From Eubacterium sp. AM49-13BH (GTDB lineage Bacteria; Bacillota; Clostridia; Lachnospirales; Lachnospiraceae), in the NCBI RefSeq assembly GCF_003464165.1, contig NZ_QSEK01000011.1, forward strand, positions 9,451 to 73,450: a stretch of 64,000 nt of DNA, read 5' to 3'. Both the position numbers and the translations under genes were made by a program. Below, piece by piece: positions 55,343 to 64,000 of the stretch. Positions within the stretch are counted from its first letter, which is position 1, and every line of letters starts with the position of its first letter. Under the pieces are notes generated by a model. The model was not told where the DNA came from and searched no databases. It saw nothing but the letters and a program-made list of their open reading frames with translations.

Positions 55343-56704
55343 TTATATCATACTTTTACGCAAATGGCAAAAAAGTTTAATATAAATTGGCAGAATTACT
55401 GCAATTCCTGCAAGGAACGTAAGCCCCTCATTCCAGCACACTGCATCAAAGCCAAAATGTGGTATCAGAAGTACAGCAACAGCTGCCCTTCCAGCCATCT
55501 CAGCAAGTCCTGAGAGGATAGAATATTTGCCATAGCCCATACCCTGAACTGAATACCTTGCAGTAAATAAAAGTGCCAGTTCTGCATTAAACACACTTAT
55601 GTATCTTATAAACTTCACAGTGTAACCGACAACAACTGTATCAGCTACATTAACGAATATAAGTGCCATATATCTGCCGGTAAAGAAACATACTATCATC
55701 GTGATTACAGAATAGATAAGACCAATCTCTAAAGTTCTCTTAAATCCTTCACTGATACGGTCAAATCTCTTAGCTCCGAAATTCTGTCCAACGAATGATG
55801 AAAGAGCTGTTCCCAACGCATTTAGCGGACACAGAATCAGATTCTTAATCTTATATCCGGATGTAAATCCGGCAATAGCATCCTCGCCTAACGCATTAAC
55901 ATAATACTGCAGGATAATAGCACCTATCGCAGTTATAGAATACTGTAAGCCCATTGGCATGCACATTTTAATAATGTTCTTCATGTAATACGGATGGAAC
56001 TTTCTTTCATCTGCATTAACTGGAAATAACAGTTTGTACTTCTTAAAGATATATACAGCACTAAGAACACCTGCAATTCCCTGTGAAAATATAGTAGCAA
56101 TTGCAGCTCCGGCAACACCCCACTTCACAACAACAACCAGAAACAAATCAAGAAATATATTAATAACAGTTGATACTGCCATAAATATAGTTGATTTTTT
56201 ACTGTCGCCAAAGGCCATAAGAAGTCCGAAACAGAAGTTATACAGAACCGTCAACGGAAGTCCTAAGAATATAATAACAAGATACACATGTGCATCCTTA
56301 AATATATTTTCAGGTGTCTTTAACCACGTTAAAAAGAGTCCACTCATAGACGCTGTGACTGCTGTCATAATGACAGCAATCGCAAGTGCAAAGTAGACTC
56401 CGTTAATAAAATATTTTCTTAAATCAGTATTCTTTCCTGCGCCAAATGCCTGTGAAACAGGAACACTTATTCCTATACATGAACCTATACAGAAATAACA
56501 TACAATATATGTAAGAGAAGAAGTTGCACCAACTGCTGCCAGTGCCTTAGAGCTTAAGAACTGTCCAACAATTGCTGCATCTGCAATATTATAAAGCTGT
56601 TGCAGAAGCTGACCCAAAAGCACCGGTCCTGCAAATGATAATAAAATCCTTGTTATTGGTCCATTAGTCATCTTTGCATTGTCAAGCGTCTCTGTACTGC
56701 TCAT
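55343..56704 (-). CDS. MATE family efflux transporter
   Basis: A 453-residue MATE protein ([22 protein letters not shown], 12 predicted helices). Distantly similar in plan to the MATE at 22481-23821 but not a recent copy. Substrate unknown. It follows vanZ by 30 bases and precedes trpS. Confidence 0.9.
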   Translation of the reverse strand: MSSTETLDNAKMTNGPITRILLSFAGPVLLGQLLQQLYNIADAAIVGQFLSSKALAAVGATSSLTYIVCYFCIGSCIGISVPVSQAFGAGKNTDLRKYFINGVYFALAIAVIMTAVTASMSGLFLTWLKTPENIFKDAHVYLVIIFLGLPLTVLYNFCFGLLMAFGDSKKSTIFMAVSTVINIFLDLFLVVVVKWGVAGAAIATIFSQGIAGVLSAVYIFKKYKLLFPVNADERKFHPYYMKNIIKMCMPMGLQYSITAIGAIILQYYVNALGEDAIAGFTSGYKIKNLILCPLNALGTALSSFVGQNFGAKRFDRISEGFKRTLEIGLIYSVITMIVCFFTGRYMALIFVNVADTVVVGYTVKFIRYISVFNAELALLFTARYSVQGMGYGKYSILSGLAEMAGRAAVAVLLIPHFGFDAVCWNEGLTFLAGIAVILPIYIKLFCHLRKSMI

Positions 56705-56734
56705 AAGCTTCTTCGTCTCCTGTATATAATTAAG

Positions 56735-57238
56735 CTATATTCCAGACTTCTTATTGTGTCTTATTCTGGCAATAACTCTTGAAATTCCCATAATAATAAG
56801 AGTTCCAATAACAGCCCCACAGCCATCGATAAGCACATCTGTTACTCTTCCACTTCTTCCCGGCACAAAGAGCTGATGTAATTCATCTGTCGCCGCATAC
56901 AATATTGCTATAAATGCTGATATAGCAACATATTTTATATTAATTACTACTGCTGTAACCGCACCTAATACCAATCCTGCAAGCAGTGCATACTCCATTG
57001 CATGTGCGGTCTTTCTTACCGGATGGTCAATTGTCTGTGCCATATGAATCTGCTGTTCCTCACTCATATTATCAAATCCCGGAACAAATATATGACACAC
57101 AGCCATTCCAGCCTTAATACTCTGGTTTTCTGATTCTTCTCCCGGTCTTGCAGAAAAAGAAAATATAACAACCATCCATGTAACCACAAGTATTGCAAAT
57201 ATAATTCTACGGATATTATAATCTGCTAATCTATCCAT
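56735..57238 (-). CDS. VanZ family membrane protein
   Basis: A 167-residue membrane protein with about four helices. FSARPGEESENQS, RKTAHAMEYALLA and ATDELHQLFVPGRSGRVTDVLID are the VanZ-like family signature. It was named from teicoplanin resistance, but most members have no proven role. It is 6 bases after galE. Confidence 0.85.
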   Translation of the reverse strand: MDRLADYNIRRIIFAILVVTWMVVIFSFSARPGEESENQSIKAGMAVCHIFVPGFDNMSEEQQIHMAQTIDHPVRKTAHAMEYALLAGLVLGAVTAVVINIKYVAISAFIAILYAATDELHQLFVPGRSGRVTDVLIDGCGAVIGTLIIMGISRVIARIRHNKKSGI

Positions 57239-57244
57239 ATATGA

Positions 57245-58258
57245 TTAATCTCTGTATCCATGAGGATTATGACTCTGCCAGTTCCATGCATCCCTGCACA
57301 TATCCTCTAATGATTTCTTAGCAGTCCATCCTAATATATCATGTGCCTTAGATGCATCTGCCCATGAGTCTGGAATATCTCCAGGACGTCTGTCTCCAAT
57401 CTTATAATTAACCTTAACCCCTGTAGCATTCTGGAATGCATTAACGATTTCAAGAACACTGTATGGAGTTCCTGTTCCAAGATTAAATATCTCAACACCC
57501 TTGTGAGTATCCGCATATTCAACAGCCTTAAGATGACCACATGCAAGGTCAACAACATGGATGTAGTCTCTTCTGCATGTTCCATCAGGAGTTGGATAAT
57601 CTCCCCCGAATATAGTAAGCTGCTCTCTTACACCTGCAGCAACCTGTGATACATATGGCATAAGATTGTTAGGAATTCCCTGTGGATCTTCACCAATCTT
57701 TCCAGATTCATGTGCTCCGATAGGATTGAAATATCTGAGTAATATAACCGTAAGCTCAGGATCAGCCTGTGCACAGTCTGTAAGAATCTGCTCCATCATT
57801 GACTTAGTCCATCCGTATGGATTAGTACAGTCACCCTTATGCATTGTCTCATTATATGGTGGCTTCTGGTCTCCATATACAGTTGCTGAAGATGAGAATA
57901 CAATCTTAGTAACTCCTGCTTCCTTCATACACTCAATAAGAGTAAGTGTTGTATCAATATTATTGCGGTAATACTTAGCTGGTAATCTTGTTGACTCACC
58001 TACAGCCTTAAGTCCTGCAAAATGTATAACGCAGTCTATATGATTCTCTGCAAAAATCTTCTGCATAGCTTCTTTATCTTTAACATCTGCTTCATAAGAA
58101 ACTACCTTCTTGCCAGTAATCTCTTCAACTCTCTTTATCGATTCCGGACAACTGTTACTATAATCATCAACAATAACAACTTCATGTCCTGCATTAAGTA
58201 ATTCAACTGCTGTATGTGAGCCAATATATCCTGCTCCACCTGCTAATAAAACAACCAT
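57245..58258 (-). CDS. galE: UDP-glucose 4-epimerase
   Basis: A 337-residue short-chain dehydrogenase-type epimerase. LLAGGAGYIGSHT binds NAD, SSSATVYG holds the Ser, and NPYGWTKSMMEQ has the YxxxK-like active site (Tyr, Lys). It interconverts UDP-glucose and UDP-galactose for envelope sugars. I start at the ATG at 58258 (AAGGAGG upstream), not the longer reading. Confidence 0.95.
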   Translation of the reverse strand: MVVLLAGGAGYIGSHTAVELLNAGHEVVIVDDYSNSCPESIKRVEEITGKKVVSYEADVKDKEAMQKIFAENHIDCVIHFAGLKAVGESTRLPAKYYRNNIDTTLTLIECMKEAGVTKIVFSSSATVYGDQKPPYNETMHKGDCTNPYGWTKSMMEQILTDCAQADPELTVILLRYFNPIGAHESGKIGEDPQGIPNNLMPYVSQVAAGVREQLTIFGGDYPTPDGTCRRDYIHVVDLACGHLKAVEYADTHKGVEIFNLGTGTPYSVLEIVNAFQNATGVKVNYKIGDRRPGDIPDSWADASKAHDILGWTAKKSLEDMCRDAWNWQSHNPHGYRD

Positions 58259-58336
58259 TACATCCTCCTTGGTCTGAATACATAATCGAATTTCATTCCA
58301 CATACTACCACAGTATTAGTCATATATCAACCATTA

Positions 58337-59053
58337 TCAATCTTTTCTGCCGATAAACGACTCATATAATCTGTAGTCACTATTCACAATCAGTTCATCT
58401 GGAAATGCTGTATCTTCAATAACTTTATAAGCCCTGTCAAAATCACATATGCTCTCTTTAATATGTGCATCACTTCCTATAGAAATACTGACGCCTAACT
58501 CCTTGCACAGATTAAGCATATGCACATCATTATCGTAAGCTCCCTGTCTTGGTCCTGAAGGATTAAGAGAAGTATTATTAAGTTCAAGAAGCACATGCTT
58601 CTCCTTAGCTGCTCTCACAAGACGCTCATAATCTATAGGGTATCTTGAATCATCAGGATGCCCTATAATATTGACATATGGATTGTCCATCGCCTTAATT
58701 AAAGCATTGGTATTCTGTTCAATACTTCCCGGCTTGATACATGGAATATGAAGACTTGCTATAACAACATCACAGCCTTTGAGCCCGTATTCCTTAAGAT
58801 CAATATTACCATCATAATCCATGATATTGACCTCACAGCCCATATATATCTTCACTCCACATTTCTGTCTTGGAATAATTCCCATGTTAGAAAAATATAA
58901 TATGCCTGCACTTCCCGGCATCTTAGGTGCATGGTCTGTTATTGCAAGATGAGTAACTCCGATGCCTGCCGCATACGCCGCCATCTCATCTATAGTATTA
59001 TACGCATGTCCGCTTACCAGTGTATGAGTATGTGTATCAATTGAATATTTCAT
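58337..59053 (-). CDS. PHP-domain phosphatase (YcdX-like)
   Basis: A 238-residue PHP metallophosphoesterase. Metal ligands lie in DTHTHTLVSGHAY, AITDHAPKMPG, GCEVNIMD, IGHPDDSRY and SIGSDAHIKE. The YcdX-type family dephosphorylates unknown small molecules. It begins a leftward series followed by galE. Confidence 0.88.
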   Translation of the reverse strand: MKYSIDTHTHTLVSGHAYNTIDEMAAYAAGIGVTHLAITDHAPKMPGSAGILYFSNMGIIPRQKCGVKIYMGCEVNIMDYDGNIDLKEYGLKGCDVVIASLHIPCIKPGSIEQNTNALIKAMDNPYVNIIGHPDDSRYPIDYERLVRAAKEKHVLLELNNTSLNPSGPRQGAYDNDVHMLNLCKELGVSISIGSDAHIKESICDFDRAYKVIEDTAFPDELIVNSDYRLYESFIGRKD

Positions 59054-59093
59054 AAATTCATCTTCCTTATATTACTGGTATTATCCATACTGA

Positions 59094-59296
59094 CTAAAAT
59101 TCAATATCAACTGTACCGTTAGCGTGCTTCATATAATCAAAAAGCTAGGTGCTGTAAGAAGTGTAAGTGGATCTTTCTCTGTATCATCATCTTCAAATAT
59201 CTTAACAACCTCATCGATTTCTGAATTAGAAAGAGAATTAATATACTCTCTCATCTCAACTATTGTCATATTAAATAATTCTTCTTTACTCTTCAT
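59094..59296 (-). CDS. Small protein, probably frameshifted near its end
   Basis: The frame from ATG at 59294-59296 gives 55 residues (MKSKEELFNMTIVEMREYIN...) and stops at 59129. If the five-base A run at 59139-59143 held one more base, the frame would continue to 59094 with FDYMKHANGTVDIEF, which looks like a natural ending. The protein is acidic and helical, with no family I recognise. GGAGA lies upstream but not ideally spaced. Confidence 0.5.
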
Positions 59297-59347
59297 AACC
59301 TGATGTCTCCTTAATTAACTCTTCTAATCAATTCTTTTTCTAACTTA

Positions 59348-59569
59348 TTACTCGGTGCGTCCTGTATAGATTACCTTACCCGTGTTCCATAACTCTGCTG
59401 TTCTTCTTGCAGCCTCAAGTCTTTCATCATCGTTCTTAAACTCAAAAGTTGCTGACTGACATCCACAATCCAGACATGTTACATAATAACCATGGTCCTC
59501 TTCTTCAAGTATAGATGGTCCGAAGCATCTCGGACAATCCTGTAAATCAATCATCTCATATATCTCCAT
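59348..59569 (-). CDS. Lar-like zinc-ribbon protein
   Basis: A 73-residue protein with CPRCFGPSI and CLDCGCQS pairs and a C-terminal EAARRTAELWN. This is the pattern of the Lar (restriction alleviation) family, also found in many small bacterial proteins of unknown role. AAGAGGAC precedes the ATG. A defence or anti-restriction role is possible but not shown. Confidence 0.65.
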   Translation of the reverse strand: MEIYEMIDLQDCPRCFGPSILEEEDHGYYVTCLDCGCQSATFEFKNDDERLEAARRTAELWNTGKVIYTGRTE

Positions 59570-59701
59570 GTTATAAGTCCTCTTTTCTATTGTTTAACGT
59601 ATTGATTATTATATCTTTAATCATTCACCGACAATGCATTGATTTTAACATTTAACATATGAAATAACAAGCCTCTGGATAAAGTATGGCACATTTCATT
59701 A

Positions 59702-61579
59702 TTATGTATTATACACCTTTAAAAGATTCATCAGATCATTAATCTCCTCAGCAATCTGCTTACCATTATCAGTGTCCTTTACGAACACGCGCTGCTTTTC
59801 CACATAGACAACCTGCGACTCAGATTCAATATCCCTGTTACTGTTAATCGCCATATTAATGCTCATAAATGGATGATGCTCTTTTATCTTCATTCCATGA
59901 GAATTATAGATAAGTGTATATCCAGCTATTCCTGTAGCGTCATGATATCCTTCGCAGAAACCGCCGTCTATAACAATCAGTTTTCCATTAGCCCTGACTG
60001 GATGCTGCCCTTCCTTCGTCCTCACAGGAGTATGCCCATTAATAATATGCGCATTCTCATTATAGAGATTAAACTCCCTTAAAATCATCTTGCAGACTCT
60101 TTCATTCTCATAATAGATATAATATGGATTTTTGTCTTCTTTAATCGCATCGTTATAATCAGCATTTTTCTCTTTGTCCAGGAAAGTCCGTTCAAATGTT
60201 TTAATACACCTTCCAGTCACTGGCGATAATATATTGCTCCATAAAAACCACATAAAATCTACTGCATCTGAATCACCGGTTCTTGCCTGTCTCACCATTG
60301 ACTCGCAATAATCAAGATACTCACGTCCTGAATATGACTTATCATCCACAACAATTCCGTCAAACACCCCTTGTTCATCAAGTGGCACACAGCCATGGAA
60401 CAGAAGATTTCCATTATGAATCTTATAAATGTTTCCTTTATCATATAGAAAATTAATATGCCTCTCAAGCACTGTGCTGTTGATGAAATCTGCTCTGAAT
60501 CTTCCCATCAGGAACATTTCTTCCATAGTCAGCTCATAAGGATTATTCATGTCAATTGTCGGAAACTCAGTAGTGTTAAGAAAATATTCGTTATCACCGA
60601 TTCTCACAACGCCCTTATCCAGATCCATCTTGTCTAACAGAAGTCTTCCTTCCATTCTATATTCTGGATGTCTTTTAATAAGCTGCCCCTCTAACTTGAA
60701 TAATATTACGGAAATAGCCTTATATACTGCATCATCAACATTTTTATCTGAATACGTCTTAACTGCAAACTGCAGAAGGAACCTAAGGCTTATTCCATAG
60801 CCATTCTCAAGTATTGACATAGTCTTGTATTTAATATTATTTCTGACAACAAGCGCCATACACACCGGGTTGCCACAAAACGCGCCCATCCACAGTATGT
60901 CATGGTTTCCCCACTGGATATCAACACTGTGATGTTCCATCAGCAGGTCTAAAATCTTATCTGCATGTGAACCTCTGTCATATATATCGCCCAATATATG
61001 AAGATGGTCCACAGCCAGTCTCTTAATCAGGTCAGTAAGCGCAATAAGAAACTCGTCTCCATTGTGAAGACTGAGAATAGTCTCCATAATCTGTCTATGG
61101 TACACACTTCTGTTATCATCCTCATCCTTCTGCGCATGTATAAGCTCATCAATAACATATGCAAAATCCACTGGCATTGCCTTTCTCACCTTGGATCTTG
61201 TGTATTTAGACGACAGCAGCTTTGCAATCTGAATCAGCTGACCAAGTACATTTCTGTACCATTCATCAGTCACCTTATTTTCCTCCATAAGAATCGAAAG
61301 CTTCTCCCTTGGATAATATATCAGTGTACACAACTCCTGCTGTTCAAATACAGTAAGCTCATCTCCATACAGCATAGCTACCTTCTCTTTAATTACCCCC
61401 GAACAATTATTAATTATATGGTAAAATGCATCATATTCCCCATGGAGGTCACTCATAAAATGCTCTGTGCCCTTTGGCAGATTCATAATTGCATTCAGAT
61501 TAATAAGTTCGCGGTAAACTGACTGCTTTGTGGGATATTTTTCTTTTAAAAGCTTTAGGTATTTATCGTATTCTTTCAT
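59702..61579 (-). CDS. fbp: Fructose-1,6-bisphosphatase class III
   Basis: A 625-residue metallophosphatase of the Firmicute type. It has a calcineurin-like core: HFMSDLHGEYDAF, LGDIYDRGSHADKI, WGNHDILWMG and INGHTPV. It hydrolyses fructose-1,6-bisphosphate in gluconeogenesis. Length is close to B. subtilis Fbp (about 670). Monocistronic in appearance. Confidence 0.95.
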   Translation of the reverse strand: MKEYDKYLKLLKEKYPTKQSVYRELINLNAIMNLPKGTEHFMSDLHGEYDAFYHIINNCSGVIKEKVAMLYGDELTVFEQQELCTLIYYPREKLSILMEENKVTDEWYRNVLGQLIQIAKLLSSKYTRSKVRKAMPVDFAYVIDELIHAQKDEDDNRSVYHRQIMETILSLHNGDEFLIALTDLIKRLAVDHLHILGDIYDRGSHADKILDLLMEHHSVDIQWGNHDILWMGAFCGNPVCMALVVRNNIKYKTMSILENGYGISLRFLLQFAVKTYSDKNVDDAVYKAISVILFKLEGQLIKRHPEYRMEGRLLLDKMDLDKGVVRIGDNEYFLNTTEFPTIDMNNPYELTMEEMFLMGRFRADFINSTVLERHINFLYDKGNIYKIHNGNLLFHGCVPLDEQGVFDGIVVDDKSYSGREYLDYCESMVRQARTGDSDAVDFMWFLWSNILSPVTGRCIKTFERTFLDKEKNADYNDAIKEDKNPYYIYYENERVCKMILREFNLYNENAHIINGHTPVRTKEGQHPVRANGKLIVIDGGFCEGYHDATGIAGYTLIYNSHGMKIKEHHPFMSINMAINSNRDIESESQVVYVEKQRVFVKDTDNGKQIAEEINDLMNLLKVYNT

Positions 61580-61622
61580 GTGGACTCCTTAATTCTTAGA
61601 AAATATAACCTGGTCTCAGAAT

Positions 61623-61653
61623 AAAAAAGAGAGGATGCACTTAAGATCCTCTC
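61623..61653 (-). terminator. Terminator downstream of the decayed gene remnant
   Basis: On the minus strand GAGAGGAT (61646-61653) pairs perfectly with ATCCTCTC (61629-61636), followed by TTTTTT. It lies 50 bases past the remnant stop and about 45 bases before the fbp start. Confidence 0.85.
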
Positions 61654-61705
61654 CACTTTTCAGATATTATCAGTATATTCTTTTATACTCAAAAGTCAAA
61701 TATAA

Positions 61706-61976
61706 CTACCTATTCTGTTCTTCTAAAAGTTTCTTTAATCTTTCTATCTCGGCATCTTTCTCCTTAGATGATGTCTTAAGAGCTTCATTCTCTGCTGACA
61801 ATTTGTCTTTCTGTGCAGACAATTTGTCTTTCGTTGTACTGCGATCTGTCATAATCGTATTCCGTTACTTCGGTACACCCTTTTCTGATATCAGAATATC
61901 GGTATTTCTTAAAGGTGTCAAGGCTTACAAATTCTATTCCGTCATCTTTATGTCGTAATCGGTTAGCAAATCTCTC
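61706..61976 (-). pseudogene. Decayed 3' remnant of a coiled-coil protein gene
   Basis: On the minus strand one frame (61976 to about 61840) reads RFANRLRHKDDGIEF, VSLDTFKKYRYSDIRKG and TEVTEYDYDR without a start codon. A second frame from about 61840 to 61706 reads a coiled coil (KDKLSAQKDKLSAENEALK, then EIERLKKLLEEQNR) that contains a 12-base-plus repeat. The two must have been one gene, joined by a frameshift; the 5' part is missing and the DUF4062 gene occupies its place. A 48-residue ATG frame (61852-61706) is possible but has a poor ribosome site. Such coiled-coil ends are common in clostridial Rpn-type nucleases; that identity is a guess. Confidence 0.6.
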
Positions 61977-62988
61977 TCAACCCATAGATTCTTCCATTGG
62001 AATATGCATAACTTTCTACTATCCCCTGTCCCCCTATGGGAACATTCAAATTATAATCAATATACATATAACGTTGTCCGCTTATTGTCCCTATATGCTC
62101 TATTCTGATATTGCTTATTCTAAATATTTCTGTTTTCATGCAGTAACTTTTATTTCCATATGAAAAGAACATCAGTATTTCATCTATATTACCAAGCTTT
62201 GCAAAAGAAATCTGCATAACAACATCATCCTGCAATTCTCCATGCTCTTCTAAATATTCTTTGTCTATATAGTTATACAGATTGTAACCTTGACTATGTT
62301 TAGGAAATACTAATATTAATTTAAATGTTCCTTGTGAACCTTTGCCATATATCAAAATAGTCTTTTTATTTATTGATGAAAAAGATTGGAATTCAACATT
62401 CTGATTGCTACACTCATATATTTCCTTTCCAATGTGAAATTCTTCAATTATATCCCCTCTAAGAAGCAAATCCTCTTCATACCTGTTATTCTTTATATCC
62501 TCTTTTATCCACCCCAGCTGCGGATATTCCTCTATCTGTTTATTCATGCCAAAATGTACTATTCCCGATAATTCATCCTTATCGTTATAGTATTTACAAA
62601 GTCTGCCGTTTTCAACTTCCGAAACAAAGGATAAATACAAATGTTTTCTTTCTCCCTTTTCCTTGCAGCTAATTCCACTCTTATCTTTTTTTATAATCGC
62701 AAGTATTGGGATTTTCTTTTCCAATGCATATTCATATTCCATATATGTGTAACTTTTATTAGTTTCTTTATCTATACTTCCTAAATATCCGCCCAAAATC
62801 AGTATATAATATGAGCTTTCATCTATCATCTCTTTTATATATTCCATCTGAGGTTTATCCAATGCTGGAAATTCTTCCATTCCTGCCGGAAAATGCTTCA
62901 TCTCCAGAATTGCTTTTTTTACAATTAAACGTTCCTCTATTAAATCTTTATATGTCGAGCTGACAAATATTTGATATCTTTTTTTCAT
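61963..62988 (-). CDS. DUF4062 domain protein
   Basis: A 341-residue protein whose first 85 residues have the DUF4062 signature (RYQIFVSSTYKDLIEERL, then YYILILGGYLGSID and YTYMEYEYALEKKIPILAI). This TIR-like or nucleotide-related fold occurs in bacterial conflict and signalling proteins. The remainder has no known fold that I can see. It ends GLREIC on the boundary with the decayed remnant. The region is strikingly AT-rich. A weak AGGAAAA lies before the ATG. Confidence 0.8.
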   Translation of the reverse strand: MKKRYQIFVSSTYKDLIEERLIVKKAILEMKHFPAGMEEFPALDKPQMEYIKEMIDESSYYILILGGYLGSIDKETNKSYTYMEYEYALEKKIPILAIIKKDKSGISCKEKGERKHLYLSFVSEVENGRLCKYYNDKDELSGIVHFGMNKQIEEYPQLGWIKEDIKNNRYEEDLLLRGDIIEEFHIGKEIYECSNQNVEFQSFSSINKKTILIYGKGSQGTFKLILVFPKHSQGYNLYNYIDKEYLEEHGELQDDVVMQISFAKLGNIDEILMFFSYGNKSYCMKTEIFRISNIRIEHIGTISGQRYMYIDYNLNVPIGGQGIVESYAYSNGRIYGLREIC

Positions 62989-63089
62989 AATTTTCCTATA
63001 GATTTACCCCATCTAAATATGTTATTAGAACATTGTATGCCGTATCCTATGCAAAATGAAAAATTCATAAAATACAAAAATTAATTTTC

Positions 63090-64000
63090 TTATATCTGTT
63101 GGATAAAATTCCGTACTTTGCTTTTAATATCACGTTCATATTGCGCATATACAGGAATAATTCCATTTTCTATTGTAGAAGCTGAATATGTATAATCATA
63201 CCATCTTTCTGGTTTATCAGCTTGTGCCAACAATTCCGGTAACAAACTCGTATTTTGTAAAATCATACTTTCAACAGATCTAAGTGGTAACACCTTTATA
63301 TGGCTACTAATATAATTCTTATCTTTTTCAGACAGATTCTCCTTTTCTTGAAGAATAGAAAATGACTTATCATAAACTTTTTTTCTAGAAACAACTGCAT
63401 CCTCTAACACAACAACTATACCGAATATATTGTTTTTAGAATAATATTTATCCAATTCAAATAAACCTCGCAAATGATTTTTTATCTGATTATAAATTTG
63501 GATTACATCTTCTGCATATATTCTAATATCTTTATCAATCTCATTACTGTCAAATTTTCTCAGTTTTAAACTCGGTGTAAATGCCTTTGAATCATAAAAA
63601 ATCACCTTATCATCTTCCGCAGCAATTACATCTGATGTTAATATTCTATTTTTCCCTTCTTGATATGACAGCTCATGTGATATCCATGTAACAGTATTAA
63701 GTTGAGATACAATATCATAAAGATAATTTTCTATTACTTCTTTTCCAATGGCTCTCCGTAATCTATCATCTTTAAATGTTACTCGATTTAGCATGGATTC
63801 AGTCACTGCATTTATTACAAGGTACGGCGATGGAACATACAAGAAATCTTTTTCAGATATAATCGGATATTGATACTGAATTTTCAACCCATAATACTGA
63901 TTTATAACATTACCATCATATAATAAATTCAATTTCTTCTTATACTCTCCTTTTTCTATAGAAAGTAATTGAACTACACTTTTACAAGAAAATATTTTTG
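63090..64000 (-). CDS. Uncharacterised protein, PD-(D/E)XK-like (5' end outside window)
   Basis: The frame is open from the stop at 63090 to the window edge, so the gene starts beyond 64000; a TTG at 63932 is unlikely to be the start because the frame reads on upstream (KGEYKKKLNLLYDG). The middle part has SDVIAAEDDKVIFYDSKAF: Asp (63632-63630) followed 12 residues later by D-S-K (63593-63585), the spacing of a PD-(D/E)XK nuclease, with a preceding helix Glu. I do not recognise the full family. It is 101 bases upstream of the DUF4062 gene, same strand, with the same AT-rich composition. Confidence 0.5.
   Translation of the reverse strand, partial: KIFSCKSVVQLLSIEKGEYKKKLNLLYDGNVINQYYGLKIQYQYPIISEKDFLYVPSPYLVINAVTESMLNRVTFKDDRLRRAIGKEVIENYLYDIVSQLNTVTWISHELSYQEGKNRILTSDVIAAEDDKVIFYDSKAFTPSLKLRKFDSNEIDKDIRIYAEDVIQIYNQIKNHLRGLFELDKYYSKNNIFGIVVVLEDAVVSRKKVYDKSFSILQEKENLSEKDKNYISSHIKVLPLRSVESMILQNTSLLPELLAQADKPERWYDYTYSASTIENGIIPVYAQYERDIKSKVRNFIQQI

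Noticed and set aside
61893..61921. Consensus-like promoter TTGACA-17-TATTCT on the minus strand
   Set aside because: It lies inside the protein-like remnant frame (SLDTFKKYRYSD), so the match is probably from codons rather than a promoter.

Overview
The window looks like a chromosomal segment of a low-GC, anaerobic, spore-lineage Firmicute, most probably Lachnospiraceae. I infer this from T-box leaders, a CIRCE operator, SigG and YlmC/YmxH sporulation genes, class III fructose-bisphosphatase, CarD, DUF6465, DUF1540, DUF5721 and DUF4062 families, and strong AGGAGG ribosome sites. The Lachnospira/[Eubacterium] eligens group is possible, but the species is not established here.

Layout. 1-2.7 kb: divergent icd (cut by the window edge) and asnB. 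2.7-7 kb: a leftward group (55-aa protein, membrane protein, murI, ybaK, FliB-like methylase) ending in a stray trpD with its own promoter. 7-15.8 kb: homocysteine methyltransferase/MTHFR fusion, purine permease, MscL with a zinc ribbon, two HAD phosphatases, a foldase-like protein, nadE and a tiny lipoprotein. 15.8-19.3 kb: PAS protein and valS behind a Val T-box; valS carries a one-base frameshift. 19.3-24.4 kb: carD-MATE-flavin/Fe-S oxidoreductase-hypA. 24.5-31.6 kb: HPr-like gene, frameshifted DUF6465 gene, then trpEGCFBA plus an unknown coupled gene, behind a Trp T-box. 31.8-38.4 kb: ClpP-like, PflX-like radical SAM, GPH sugar symporter, a GH13 protein lacking its catalytic residues, TPR protein and HAD. 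38.5-39.0 kb: tRNA-Thr(CGU) and a four-unit palindromic repeat. 39-46.9 kb: GH25 lysozyme, NrnA-like phosphoesterase, a two-gene ABC importer, DUF5721, CIRCE-htpG, lepB, DUF1540. 46.9-50.4 kb: nrdR-yqeG-aroE-aroK-aroQ-efp. 50.5-52.7 kb: sigG, ylmC/ymxH, lactonase. 52.8-59.1 kb: PHP phosphatase, galE, vanZ, MATE, trpS, pyrB, pyrI. 59-61.6 kb: two small proteins and fbp. 61.7-64 kb: a visibly AT-rich accessory edge with a decayed gene remnant, a DUF4062 gene and an incomplete PD-(D/E)XK-like gene.

Most of the window is ordinary housekeeping. The parts that stand out are: (i) a tryptophan pathway split between a T-box-controlled six-gene operon and a distant trpD without a T-box; (ii) a pseudo-glycosidase kept in a tightly overlapped operon; (iii) single-base losses in valS, the DUF6465 gene and a small ORF, which together suggest sequence error in short homopolymers; (iv) the accessory edge after 61.7 kb, the best candidate here for an undescribed defence-type module, although it is cut off by the window end.
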